Shown: positions 50,095-60,285 of the stretch, piece after piece
How the letters are laid out: each line of letters opens with the position of its first letter
Numbering within the stretch: the first letter of the stretch is position 1
DNA from: Ypsolopha sequella
Lineage: Eukaryota > Arthropoda > Insecta > Lepidoptera > Ypsolophidae
Length of the DNA: 64,000 bases
NCBI GenBank assembly: GCA_934047225.1
Contig: OW203983.1
Coordinates: 41,784,310-41,848,309, forward strand
Direction of reading: 5' to 3'
Made by a program: the position numbers and the translations under genes
The notes under the pieces: model-generated
The model's database searches: none
Told to the model about the DNA's origin: nothing
The model's input: the letters and a program-made list of their open reading frames with translations, nothing else

Positions 50095-51070
50095 CGTTTC
50101 TGTTTTGACATAGGGTTTGTAATAGGGTGTCTCGAAATTCCACTTTTTTCGAATTTCATTTCGTAATAGTGGAATTACTTACTTTGAAGTGATCTATAAA
50201 AAGCTTAAATAAAATAAAATGAAAAATATTGGACCCCACATTTCATTCAGAGTATTACAAAATGTATGGAAGGAATAAAAATATTTTTTCTTTTAATTCT
50301 TATGTATTTCATTTTTTGATTAAAGCATTAAACAAACTAATAATCGTTATTTGTTAGTACTTTTAATTCAAGATAAGTTATGCTTATTTGATCGAAATAA
50401 TAAATAGTAACAAAAGTAAAAAGTAAAAAAGGCGCGATTTGTGTCAATTCTTTTTAATGTTGAAAAAAATTGCATTTTGGGTGTGTTGATAGAATATTGT
50501 GTATTAAAATCGCCGTCACCAGTGCGGTGCGTTGTTCAATGGAACAAAAGTGCAGGCTGTGCCTTTTCGTGTGTTTTTTCTATCCCAGATCCAGTTATTA
50601 TACTACGGCATTGTTTATAAAAAAAAAGGGCACGAAAAGGGCCCATTGAAATCAGTAATAATAACTGGGCGCCCCACAGAGGTGAAAAATCCAAAAAAGC
50701 TGGCCAAAACCTAATTTTTCAAATTTGTCATAGGTTGAAAATACCAAATATCCTTCTCCTTCTTTCAATTCATATGGATCTAAAAATATGCCTAATAGTG
50801 TTAAAAAATAACTATCCCCTCCTTTCTCTTACACTAACTCCCTTCCCCCTTAATTTTATACAGATAAATAATATACAAAAATGAAATGCAAGTCTTTCAT
50901 AATCAAAAACATATATATTTATGTTTAGTTTATTATACAGTGTCAATTTCAGGATCCTCTGATAAATTTAACACACTTTGAAACAAAGGTAGAAGAGTTT
51001 TCTCAGATCACTTATAAAAGGGTCAGATTAATTCAAGATGAACAAGAAGAAGACCTGCTTGCCTCTCGTA
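50095..51070. other. No recognisable gene or element
   Basis: AT-rich. The short ORF 50532-50714 has no recognisable product. Confidence 0.45.
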
Positions 51071-51075
51071 TAAAT

Positions 51076-51437
51076 AATAAAATAAACTTTTAACAAAAAA
51101 ATAGCAACCGACTTCAATAGTAACAGCAGTCATTCACTAAAAAGTTAATAATAATTCTATAAAGACTGATGGCACCGAAGCAACACTTTTGCCGACTTCT
51201 TTCTTCCTGAAACGTTATGTTATCTAGAAGTCGGCGTTCTTATATTGGTTTTTATGTTGCTATATCGTAGGAAATACGCCGACTTCTAGATAACATAATG
51301 TTTCAGGAAGAAAGAAGTCGGCAAAAGTGTTGCTTCGGTACCATCAGTCTTTATAGAAGTATTATTAACTTTTTAGTGAATGACTGCTGTTACTATTGAA
51401 GTCAGTTGCTATTTTTTTGTTAAAAGTTTATTTTATT
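51076..51437. mobile_element. Foldback palindrome, 161-bp arms
   Basis: Arms 51076-51236 and 51277-51437 are complementary with few mismatches and a 40-nt loop. ACCGACTTC and GAAGTCGG motifs recur within it and at the far end (52190), suggesting it is the left end of a larger element. Confidence 0.9.
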
Positions 51438-51560
51438 TCACATTTTTTAGTGTTGCTGGGTTAAATTGTGAAATATGGGTAGTTCTTGCAAACGTGGTTT
51501 TAATATGAAACGAAGTTCAAGTGAGTATAAGTAGCTATGTTTGAGTAGCTTCCTGCTATC

Positions 51561-52020
51561 AATCTCGAGTTATGTGCTGCCCTTCGTTAAAGAGTTCTAT
51601 GGTGATGAAGCCAAGATTGAAGGTCAGGTGGGTACACTGGCAATTTTCAAGCAATGCCCTGCAATGAGCACCATAACACAAACTGATTGCCGCAATCCAA
51701 AGTTATGTGCTGTCATCCGTTGAGGAGTTCTATGCTGATGAAGCCAGGATCGAAGTTCAGGTGGGTATTCTGGTAATCTCCAAGTAATACCCTTGAATTA
51801 GCACCCTAACGCAGTGATTGCCGCAATCTCGAGTTATGTGCTCTGATCCGTTGAGGAGTTCTATGGTGAATATGGTGATGAAGCCAGGATCGAAGGTCAG
51901 GTGGAAGAATGATGATTTTCAAGTAATACCTTGTAATCAGCACCCAGGTACAAAGCGATTACCTCAATTTCGAGAGGTATGCTATCATTTTCTGAGGAGT
52001 TCCACTGCCTATCTCTGAAG
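51561..52020 (+). repeat. Tandem repeat, about 133-bp unit, 3.4 copies
   Basis: The units start at 51561, 51694, 51825 and 51966 (AAT(C/T)(T/C)(C/A)(G/A)AG...). The core TGATGAAGCCA(G/A)GAT(C/T)GAAG(G/T)TCAGGTGG is conserved. Unit 3 has a 9-bp internal duplication. Confidence 0.9.
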
Positions 52021-52049
52021 GCCTTCATCAGATCATGACCAAACCCAAA

Positions 52050-52206
52050 ATGGGACCTACCTGGAAGTACACTCTTTCAAACAAAAAAAGAATTGTTCAA
52101 ATCGGTTCAGAAATGACGGAGTTATGGAGTAACAACGCCAAAAAAAAAAAAAAAAACATACAGTCGAATTGAGAACCGCCTCCTTTTTGAAGTCGGTTAA
52201 AAAGTG
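52050..52206 (+). repeat. Repeat terminus with TTTTTGAAGTCGGTTAAA
   Basis: TTGTTCAAATCGGTTCAGAAATGACGGAG..., an A17 run and AACCGCCTCCTTTTTGAAGTCGG form a widespread insect repeat end. It is the likely right end of the 51076-52206 composite. Confidence 0.65.
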
Positions 52207-52422
52207 TATATCATGGAAACGAGATACGATTGCATCTAATATTGACGCATTTACTTTTAGATAGGATAACTTTTGCCAATTTTTTTGAAATGTATAAATA
52301 ATATAATTAATGTCGGGGTGACTGGCTTATTACTTGCACCTTACTGGCCTTTATATTTTTGACCATTTCTAAGCTATTTATATTTTTCTGCTTCCAGAAC
52401 TGTACAGTTCATTTCCTTTCAA

Positions 52423-52720
52423 TCAATCAAAATCTTTATTTCCAAAACATAGAGACTTAAATAAGTTGGTACATAATAATAGGTCTTTACATATGAAATT
52501 GCCGAAATTTTCTTACAGATTCATGAGTTCATAGTTCCTGTAATTCAATAGCTACTTCCGTTATTTGTTTTTTGTTTGAAAGTTAGTTTCAAGGTTTTAT
52601 ATCTACGTATTAAATTTTGTTTTTTTTTCTGTTTGATAACCAAATTTAAAATCTGAAAAACAGTTCGTCCTAAATGCCATCCATTTCCATGATAAGATTC
52701 GTAATATTTTTTTACAGCTG
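52423..52720 (-). repeat. LINE 3' UTR fragment
   Basis: The minus strand ends GGAAATAAAGATTTTGATTGATTG, a polyadenylation signal plus short tail repeat as in insect LINE 3' ends. Confidence 0.5.
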
Positions 52721-52737
52721 ACACTTTTCAAAAGTTA

Positions 52738-52850
52738 AGGCCCTTAATACCGCCAAATGGGTACTTTCTAAAACCTACTCCTCTTTTATGGCCAAACCAA
52801 AAATATTGAAAAAATGTATTATGGATTATCAACTCTAGGACAACATATGC
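52738..52850 (+). repeat. Family G repeat, copy 2
   Basis: Matches 16776-16885 through GGCCAAACCAAAAATATTGAA and ATTATCAACTCT. Confidence 0.7.
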
Positions 52851-52859
52851 AACTGCACT

Positions 52860-54480
52860 GATTTGAACGTTATTTCAATGTCGTTTCCGTCGATATTCAT
52901 ACAGACAAACATCGAGCTGCTAATTTGGCGACGGTAATCGCCTTAAATTAATGCTGCTGTTAGCTTAACGTTGTCTCATTCACACACAAAATATATGACA
53001 TAATTTGGATTTGTCATTCCTAAAGAAAATGCAAAAATGTTAGTACTGAAAATTAAGTTTCCTCGAAATTCTCTATAGAAAACGGAAATTTCATATGTAA
53101 ATACCTCATAATATAATCGGTTCTCCATGTTCTGTTTTGTGACATATTAACATTTATGGCCCCACTTACTCTGGTCTGCGCAATTTCTATCAATTTTTTT
53201 TTTATTTCATTAAAAAAATAGTGACTATAAACAGATAATACCGTAGCCTCAGACATGCATGGCTGACTCCCCAGACAGTGGAAAAATTAAAAAAAAAAAA
53301 AAAAAGAAGTTAAGGCGCTCTTATCCCAAAAGAGTGACTCTCTGTCTTTTTCTTTACGTGTAAGGAGTAAAGAAAATAACCACACTTTTGTACTTTTTCG
53401 TTGTTTTTATCGGTTTTCAAATTGTTTAAAAATAAGGGATATGTTTATTAAAACCCACTTACGTGGTCGACCTAGAAAATTTAAAGAGCAATACTACCAG
53501 ATATGTTTCGTTAATAAAAGAGAGGAATTATGGAAATGGCATATGATTTGAAAGGTCTTATTACATGCTGTGTTCGTAAATTATTTCTATCGAGCAAAGT
53601 TTATTTGATCGTTGTAGGCGATGCGCTGCCGTCAATCAATGATTATGACATCTTGTCTAATATGGCCGCCATTCTTACTCTTTGATTTAGTAAAGAGGCG
53701 ACGTATGGAGTATCCACTTAAATAATCTACGTTTGTATCTCTGACACAACCGGCTGCTTTTTTTTCATTCGTGTGTCTTATTTGGGCTGAACATATGAAT
53801 TACATATAGTTCGTATTTATTTTTAGGGTTAGGTACGTTTTTTTGGCTTTATACTTTATTTTCGAAATAAATAAAATAAATAATTTAGGTAATCGTAATT
53901 AAATGTATTTAATACTTAGTGTGATATTGTTGTCAACATTTGTATACGAGTATTAGGTGCCTTTATTCATGCATATATGATTCCATTTATGTTAGCTTAC
54001 ATAGCTATGATACCATAATATTATATAATATTCATTTTTAAAAATAAGTCAATAATTATATCATATTTTTAAACATCTTTTATATTTTAGAGATATTTTT
54101 CTTGAATATTATTTACAATTTTGGTTACACACCTTGAAAAAAATCTTGCTTTTTTATCGTGATGCATAGTTCCCACCAAAAATGCATCTTCCTACAAGCA
54201 CAGTAAATAAACACCCAGTAGGTAAGCTGGAAACAAAAGTCTAGGTTTGATGCACACACACAAATGCATATAGCAGCCGAGCGTGGTTTGCACGCTTCTA
54301 TACGCTGACACAAAGAAGCTCCGTCGGCTCCTTCAAAGATACGGGGTGTGGTATACATTTACACAACTGTGAATCTTTTTTCATTTGATTTAGAAGATCT
54401 AGATGACCAATATATAGATATAATATGTAGGCTTTTAGTTTTATTTATTGTAATTAAAAAATATATTGTATAATGCGCTA
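52860..54480. other. No recognisable gene
   Basis: AT-rich, with an A-run at 53285-53310. Minus ORFs at 53053-53256 and 54125-54358 match nothing recognisable and lie downstream of Crz. Confidence 0.45.
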
Positions 54481-54487
54481 CTGTATA

Positions 54488-54493
54488 TTTATT
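54488..54493 (-). promoter_or_regulatory. Probable Crz polyadenylation signal
   Basis: AATAAA on the minus strand, about 120 nt past the Crz stop codon. It is the first clear hexamer seen after the stop. The cleavage site is not determined. Confidence 0.6.
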
Positions 54494-54613
54494 TACTGTG
54501 ATACAAGAAGTAACAACCTCAATTTAAATCCGTGGTTACAACTTATAAATAACAAACGCATTATGGCGATACAGCAGTTTGACAAAGAAAGTTCAGGTAC
54601 ATTAGGATAAAAT

Positions 54614-54718
54614 TCATAGAAAAGCTTCAAAGAGTGGGTCTTGACTGTGTTCGCCTTTGTATTGCCGTTTTGTTTGAGTATCGCTATCGTCGTCCGGGTA
54701 TTCACAGGGGCCGAATAA
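54614..54718 (-). CDS. Crz: Crz coding exon 3: precursor C-terminus and stop
   Basis: The acceptor is TTTTTCAG just upstream at 54719. Thirty-four codons and TGA follow. The exon starts LFGPCEYPDDD, contains a TKRQYKGE segment with a dibasic site, and ends PLFEAFL. The pattern L(F/L)xPC, an acidic stretch, KRxYKGE and a Phe-rich end is that of moth corazonin precursor tails. It joins exon 2 in phase 0. Confidence 0.9.
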   Translation of the reverse strand, partial: LFGPCEYPDDDSDTQTKRQYKGEHSQDPLFEAFL

Positions 54719-56785
54719 CTGAAAAACAATTCGTATAATTATAATTACTCCTTAGTTTACACTTAAAATAAAAGAAGAGAAAGAGATTATAAGAGTGAAG
54801 ATTATACCGACTCAACCTTACCTAAATTAAATCGGAAAGTTGATTAGTTTCTTTGCTACGATATAAGTCTGCAACCATAGAACAGATTGCGATGAAACTT
54901 TTTTCACACGACGAAACCCATTCAAGACCCATTCAACTCAGTCTAGCCTCAGTATGCGCCAGGTTAAAGGATACATTGTAGATACTCTAAGTTTGGAATA
55001 TATAGATAAATCAGCGATTGTATCTCAGTGTACGCCCGGGGAGCCTCCTTTCATACACCCCAAATTAAAACATACAGCTATTTTTATTTTTGTTTATTTT
55101 ATCAATATAATGTGAATTTAATCAACCGGCCACTGGTGACTCGGTTAATTCAGGTGAAATTCGAAAAAAAAAAACATTTTGCTCCTGTACTGCTTACACT
55201 TGGAATTTTATTTTATTTGAACTAGTTCAGTTCGTCAACTTTTTTTCATGGTTTTGTAAACAAAAATCATTGAGCCTTGTTCCTGATCACTAACCGAGTC
55301 TCCGGAATGTATACGGGCGATTGATTAAATTTCACCTTATATATAACTTGTATTATAATGTTTGGATTGATGAAAATCATTCTGGGTTCTGGTAAGATTT
55401 TACGCCCCACTTGACTGATTGATTACCTGACTTGAGCCGGGCACGATTAGCCCATAGTAAATATAGTCCTGCTCTTACCCTCTCACTGAATGGTTTCCCT
55501 TCCAGCACATACTTGAGCTTCATCAGTTGGCATGGACTCAAAGTCTTCTCCAGGTTGCTCGCTATCTCTCTCATGTCCGTGTCCAGTCGCTTGTGAAAAA
55601 AGGAGAAAGAAAACTTTAAACAAGTTCACGCAATCAAATCGAAAGTTACGGATTTTTGTTTGATTACAAGAAAGGGGCCCTTGAAATTTCCCATACAGAT
55701 TTTAAGAGGCTCATAATTATGACTTTAGTAATAAAGTGATGTGTAATGTTGCCCATTAATTTTATAGTACCAGTCCTCATTTATAAAAATTAACAAACAT
55801 CTACCCTTTGAGGCTGCATCACATTCTCAGCGAGACTCCCGCCATCACGGGGACAAAGCAATATGAGTAAAAGACTCTTGTTGCGTAGTAGATGCTAGTG
55901 ATTGTTGGTACTTGGTGGAATTTATAAAACATTGTTTAAAAAGACACTTATACTTATCCAAATATACAGTAAACTTTATTATGCTCGACCGGTTTCGCTG
56001 TAAAGCATTTTCTAGGGCCTTTTAGAAATCCTAACTAACAAAGAATAGTAGTTTATGCTACAAGAGCGAAAAGGAATAAATTACTAGGACGATTTAAAAC
56101 ACGAGCGTAGCGAGTGTTTTAAACGTAACCGAGTAATTATTTGCTCTTACGCCCGTGTATCATACTACGTTTTTCAATGCATAGTGTGAGGAAATAAAAC
56201 AAATATAATCTTGTGAACTTTAAATTATAATTGGCTCAAAATGACTATATCCAGAGCCGTTAAACAGTGGAAAAAAAAGTATAACATTTATGATACACAG
56301 AAAAGGCTGCATGTTAGCCAACCTTTGTAAATAAATAAAAATATAATAATAATAAAGCCCTAGGGCAAAATAATCGACTTTCGTTTTAATGCATAAAAAA
56401 TGGGCCTTTACGAGCACTTGCATTGAAAAATAATTTTATACTACAACCATGTCTAAAAATGACGTGCAATAAATGAATACAACCTGATGTTGTGACTCTA
56501 TTGCGTTTCGCCTTACTCGTATAGTTTTGTTCCCTTCAGGCGAGAGTCTCGCTGAGAATGTGGAGTGACTTGAAATTCTCACAGGAGCGAGAGAAAAGGA
56601 CCCACGCCAGCAACACTGCTTATTATGAGTTATATTTTTAAAAACAGAAGTAAATATGAAACCTTATTATGTCCGTCCCTCTTGCCGTTGGTCCATCCTC
56701 GAGAGTACTGGAACGTCTGAGCCGTTACTGAAGTCAATGCTATGAAGGCGAACAAGAAGGCTGATGGGCGGAATTTCGGTACCAT
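54614..56785 (-). CDS. Crz: Corazonin preprohormone, three coding exons (whole CDS span)
   Basis: The CDS is the join of 56785-56663, 55589-55479 and 54718-54614 on the minus strand, giving 112 residues and a stop. Residues 1-22 are a signal peptide (basic MVPKFR start, hydrophobic core, ending SVTA). Residues 23-33 read QTFQYSRGWTN, the exact [Arg7]-corazonin sequence. G34 is the amide donor and K35-R36 the convertase site. The rest is the corazonin precursor-related peptide, with a conserved SPCQ...KLKYVLEGKP stretch, cysteines at about 61 and 83, and further dibasic sites K41-R42 and K95-R96. Corazonin is a secreted, amidated neuropeptide acting through a GnRH/AKH-related receptor; in moths it is tied to ecdysis and silk-spinning behaviour. 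All introns are phase 0 with GT-AG ends (1073 and 760 nt). The length is slightly above the roughly 100 residues usual in moths. The exons are read directly; function follows from the family. Confidence 0.96.
54719..55478 (-). other. Crz: Crz intron 2 (760 nt), holding a foldback element
   Basis: GTAAGA...TTTTTCAG on the minus strand. It contains a family B foldback copy at about 55107-55346. The rest shows no recognisable element. Confidence 0.85.
55107..55346 (+). mobile_element. Family B foldback copy in Crz intron 2
   Basis: A shortened left arm (GTGAATTTAATCAACCGG...TGACTCGGTTAAT), interior and full right arm (TCCTGATCACTAACCGAGTC ... GATTGATTAAATTTCACC). Confidence 0.8.
55479..55589 (-). 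CDS. Crz: Crz coding exon 2: precursor-related peptide core
   Basis: The exon is 111 nt, 37 codons, in phase 0 at both ends. The acceptor is a strong pyrimidine tract ending TTCACAAG, and the donor is AGG|GTAAGA. The residues begin RLDTDMREIASN and continue through LSPCQLMKLKYVLEGKPFSER, matching the conserved centre of moth corazonin precursors (TPCQ/SPCQ...KLKYVLEGKP). The first codon (CGA, Arg) combines with Lys41 of exon 1 to make a dibasic site across the splice junction. Confidence 0.93.
55590..56662 (-). other. Crz: Crz intron 1 (1073 nt), holding a family E repeat
   Basis: GT...AG on the minus strand between coding exons 1 and 2. It contains the plus-oriented family E repeat (about 56044-56428), described separately. 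Nothing else recognisable is inside. Confidence 0.85.
56044..56428 (+). repeat. Family E dispersed repeat, copy 2 (in Crz intron 1)
   Basis: Matches 316-708 over nearly its full length with small indels. It lies antisense to Crz inside intron 1. Confidence 0.9.
56663..56785 (-). CDS. Crz: Crz coding exon 1: signal peptide, mature corazonin, GKR
   Basis: Forty-one codons run from the ATG at 56785 to AAG at 56663, followed by the donor GTTTCA. The exon carries the signal peptide, the mature peptide and GKRDGHNK. The ATG lies 11 nt inside the exon: a polypyrimidine tract ending CTCCAG sits just upstream on the minus strand, so translation begins almost at the start of the second transcribed exon. 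This start fits because a hydrophobic leader follows at once and the cleavage point falls directly before Gln23, which becomes pyroglutamate. The donor is weak (AAG|GTTTCA) but joins in frame to exon 2. Confidence 0.96.
56687..56719 (-). other. Crz: Mature corazonin peptide coding segment
   Basis: Eleven codons encode QTFQYSRGWTN. GGC (amide donor) and AAG AGG (dibasic cleavage site) follow at 56686-56678. This is the Arg7 form found in most insects. Confidence 0.97.
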
Positions 56786-56795
56786 CTTTCAGAAT

Positions 56796-56798
56796 CCT
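56796..56798 (-). other. Crz: Splice acceptor of a 5'-UTR intron of Crz
   Basis: The minus strand reads TTCTTTCTCTTCTCCAG immediately before an 11-nt leader and the ATG. This implies that the first transcribed exon and the promoter lie further upstream (higher coordinates). I could not place that exon. Confidence 0.65.
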
Positions 56799-56834
56799 GG
56801 AGAAGAGAAAGAATTAATTTCCTGGGGGTCTAGC

Positions 56835-57740
56835 ACGCACTGTTGAAACACCATCTTTCCATCATACATATCATATGTAGGAAAACAGCAAATGCTATAC
56901 AGAGAGTTCAAAATGCGTGTGCGCGGTTCTGTTATAAGATACCGAGGCGCGCCCACGTCACTCCTTATCTAAACGCACATAAAATTTTAAACATGGAAGC
57001 TAGAAGGGAGTTGCATTTGGCTTGCGTAATCCAAAAAGTTATTTACAAACAGTGTCCTAATTACCTATTTAAAAAATTAAAATTTTTGAAAAATGTTAAT
57101 TGTTTTAGAACACGATCAAAGGATCAAAACCTACTGTATACTCCTAAACATAAACTTGCAGGATTCCGAGGATGTTTTTCATACCGAAGTGCAAAAATAT
57201 GGAATAATTTACCACCGCCCTTGAGACAAAAGTGCTCAGCCCATACATTTAAGTTTAGGTATAAACAGTATCTTATGAAAAAGCAAATGGACACTGGACA
57301 TTTGAAACATCCTTGGAAAGCCTACAATGCTTAAGACTATACACCCTACTAATAAGTCTATATCTGTATATACTAATTACCTTTTTTTTGTATTGTTTTT
57401 TGTCTTGTTACGCATTTTTGGTTTTTGTTTTTATTTTCTTTAATTTAGTTATAAGCCATTTCTGCCAATTTTTATTGATTTTTCAATTTAGTAATTAAAA
57501 TTGTTAACAACTCGTTAATACCTTATCAGGCAATTATAACGGAGGTAGCTGAAAACCAGCGCCAACCAAAGCATGTTTTGGATGGCACATAGCTGAGCTA
57601 CATCCTTTTGTCGTGTTATTTTTATCTATAGATTACTCCTACTTAAATAAACTTATCTACTGTGTTAGCTATAAGTTATTTTTATAGTTTTGTAAACGCG
57701 CCAATAAATTTATTTTCTTTCTTTCTTTCTTTCTTTCATA
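56835..57740 (+). pseudogene. 5'-truncated LINE 3' end with (CTTT)n tail
   Basis: An open frame of about 163 codons (56843-57334) reads AIQRVQNACARFCYKI...VTPYL, RRELHLACVIQKVI, CPNYLFKKL, LLYTPKHKLAGFRGCFSYRS and AKIWNNLPPPLRQ. The IQxxQNACxRF...RRxLHLxCxxxK...SYRSAKxWNxLP pattern is the C-terminal region of a non-LTR retrotransposon protein. A 3' UTR of about 370 bp ends in (CTTT)n at 57713-57737. The RT core is absent. It lies about 40 bp from the Crz exon, antisense to that gene. Confidence 0.85.
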
Positions 57741-58040
57741 CTTGCTCTGTTGCACACTGACAAACATGGTATGCGTGAGAGCGAAATCAGGGTGATGATG
57801 ATGATGTTGAGATGGGACGCCGCTCAGGCGGATGGTCGGCTCTCTATTTGGAGCTATTCCATCCAATTCCCATTGCTTGCACTGTGGTATCCTAATGTCC
57901 CAGGGGCGTTCCCTCCTCAAATCTTCCACTCTTTTAATAAATCTAAGTATATCTGAGTACTCAAGATACTTGAGATCTTCCTCCTTGATGTGGTCATCAC
58001 CAAGTATCTCCCATCTTAGGATGCGCAAGCAGGATAAATA
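57741..58040 (-). pseudogene. LINE C-terminal fragment, minus strand
   Basis: The frame reads RILRWEILGDDHIKEEDLKYL...ILRFIKRVEDL. The ILGxxxIxxEDLxxLxxxDILRFIKxx pattern resembles the last residues of RNase H-bearing LINE polyproteins. It then runs into HHHHH from a (GAT)n repeat and ends against the (CTTT)n tail of the neighbouring LINE, so two retroelement 3' ends meet head to head. Confidence 0.55.
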
Positions 58041-58112
58041 GACGCTGTATTTCTGGCCCGTGCTGGTATCAAAATATTATCATCTTAAGAGGAAGGCCTA
58101 CCCTAGCAACTT

Positions 58113-58210
58113 TTTTAGGGTTCCGTACCCAAAGGGTATCCAACGAGACCCTATTACTAAGACTCCGCTGTCCGTCTGTCTGTCCGTCGGTCTGTCCGTT
58201 ATCTCATGAA
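58113..58210 (-). repeat. Family A repeat, reverse end fragment
   Basis: TTTTTAGGGTTCCGTACCCAAAGG, ACGAGACCCTATTACTAAG, then GTCTGTCTGTCCGTC repeats. Confidence 0.7.
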
Positions 58211-58214
58211 TTTA

Positions 58215-59190
58215 TCAACAAATAATTTTTAATCATAGTTAACAATTCGTATTCTATTGACATAACTTTTAAATTTAGTAAGTGCTAGATTCTGTGCCTG
58301 CATAGCGTGCGCAGAATTACATTATTTTAAACTAGTGTTTTATTTTTCAACAGCTAATGCCATCTAGGGGAAAGCATTAACATTATTTTAGTAAGCATTC
58401 TGTGGACTGGTTTTACTTGAAAGTACCCGGATAAACTTTAAACTGTTTATTCTTATTTGTGAAAAGTACTTTCAAAAATTTATATTATTAAATTATGTTA
58501 AATTGTAAAAGATGTCTTATTAATTCAGACGTCATAATTTATATTCAATTGAATCTATCTTGGGACTAATTATTAAAAAGATTTTAGAAAGGAAGACGTT
58601 GGTTTTGTTTTGTAACATTGGTAATACTGTGGTAATACTGACAGACAGAAATAAAAGTAGTATTTGTATTTAGCAAACAGTGTCAGACTTGGCATAAAAA
58701 GATTTTTTGTACCTACGTTTTTCGTTGTTTTATTTCACAGATGTATTAAAAAACGTCGTTTGATACACGTGCGCGTGTCTATATTTCGCGTCCCTATTTT
58801 TTTTTGTCATCAAATCAGTAGTGACTTGAAATATCGACCATCCCATACTAGAATCAAAATCTACTATTTTATAACTAATGTTAATTAAACATATTTTATG
58901 AAACCTATCTTATCAATTAAATTATCATTTAGATACTTGTATTGTAATATTTGACATGCCTCACTCATGTAACATTCTCTGTTATAATGGTCAACTGAAT
59001 ACTGATTTATTTGAATTGCAAATATTCTATAATTTTTTGCAAATATATATATATTTTTTTGTAATGTTATTAATTTATAACTACTGATTTTTTGTATTTT
59101 ATTTCATTTGGAAAACAAGGGAAAATTGTCACCTAGACGCTTTTTAGGGCATGCAATCAGTTAGCACGTAGGAAGAATACACACGTATAC
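58215..59190. other. No recognisable gene
   Basis: AT-rich. A TAATGCCATCTAGGGG motif (about 58356) is shared with several CGCCATCTA motifs in the duplicated block. Confidence 0.4.
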
Positions 59191-59196
59191 CATATA

Positions 59197-59332
59197 CAGG
59201 TCCCGGCAGTAAATAATGCACATCGTATCGTAGCGTCATCTCTGTCGCACGAAGCACTAACAGTCCGGTGACAGAGACGGCGCTCTACGGAGCCGAAGAT
59301 AGTCAAAGTGCATTATTTACTGCCGGGTACTG
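59197..59332 (-). mobile_element. Tc1/mariner-like MITE, 136 bp, TA target duplication
   Basis: The inverted-orientation relative of 47728-47861, with ends CAGGTCCCGGCAGT...CTGCCGGGTACTG, flanked by TA. The internal sequence (GCGTCATCTCTGTCGCACGA) matches the complement of the other copy. Confidence 0.85.
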
Positions 59333-59367
59333 TACAGATATATTTACATAAATTACGAAAAACTCAG

Positions 59368-59438
59368 TATGGCATCGGCAGGATTCAAACTCGGGGCTCA
59401 AGATTGAGAATCCGGTGTTCTACCGACTGAATAACCTA
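59368..59438 (-). repeat. tRNA-derived sequence (SINE head)
   Basis: On the minus strand TTATTCAGTCGGTAGAACACC (box A) and GAGTTTGAATCCTG (box B) lie at tRNA spacing with an ATTCTCAATC anticodon-like stretch. The acceptor ends do not pair, so it is a relic or SINE head. Confidence 0.45.
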
Positions 59439-59449
59439 CGATATCATGA

Positions 59450-60285
59450 CGCGACCAACTCAGTTGTAGGCATGGCCAAATGTCATGACCTTTCATTTCG
59501 CTATAAGGTGCACGCTCCGAAGACAATAAAATCGTGCCGATTTCGTCGCAGGAGCAAAATTTAAAAATTGTTTCAGGAGAAACCAGATTTTGGCAAGACT
59601 GTTGACGTTTTCAAACATATTTTTTTGTTATCATTAGTCTAGATAACACCTGGATGTTTTACTCGTATTAATTCTTTGATTTTATCTAAAACAATAGAAG
59701 CACATTCAGCTACACTTTTAGTAAAAAAACCGTTAAATTTACGTATTTTAGGGGTATGTTGTTAAAATATTACTCAAATTTCACGATTTTTAGTTCGAAT
59801 TAGATAATGTTAATGGACTCAGCCTAAAATATAATAATAACATTCTATAGACACCCCACAATGTGGTGACAGCGTTTGTATGGAGGTTTGGGTGTGATGA
59901 CGCCTCTTAAAAATGTCCACGCAGTGAGTTCAAACTTCAAACCCAAAAATCTCTTTGAAGAAGCTACCAAGCTTTTCGCCGTAATACGAATACCTTCCGC
60001 TTCCAGTTTCATCTAATCGATTCCGCATCGAGTAGTACAAACGGAAACACGAAATGACTTAATTGTGATTAGTAGATAATTATCTACTGGTAGTAAGATG
60101 AGGTAAGAACGCGTTACGGATAAAGTTATAGGGAGTCAAGGATAACATTCGTCTTACTTTGAAAATATATTGTGAATAAATCCGCCATAAATTATTTGCT
60201 TTAACTGAAATATGATTATATGATAAGCCCAATTCTACGATGTACCGTCGACAAATATACGGCGTTGTGTAGCAGAGGTCTACAA
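59450..60285. other. No recognisable gene
   Basis: No element identified. The 5'-UTR exon of Crz could lie anywhere from here upward, but none was recognised. Confidence 0.4.

Noticed and set aside
54125..54358. 78-codon minus-strand ORF downstream of Crz
   Set aside because: It lies past the Crz polyadenylation signal and matches no known protein. It could not be tied to a splice model.
59368..59438. Functional tRNA gene
   Set aside because: Box A and box B are present, but the acceptor and T stems do not pair, so it was annotated only as a tRNA-derived relic.
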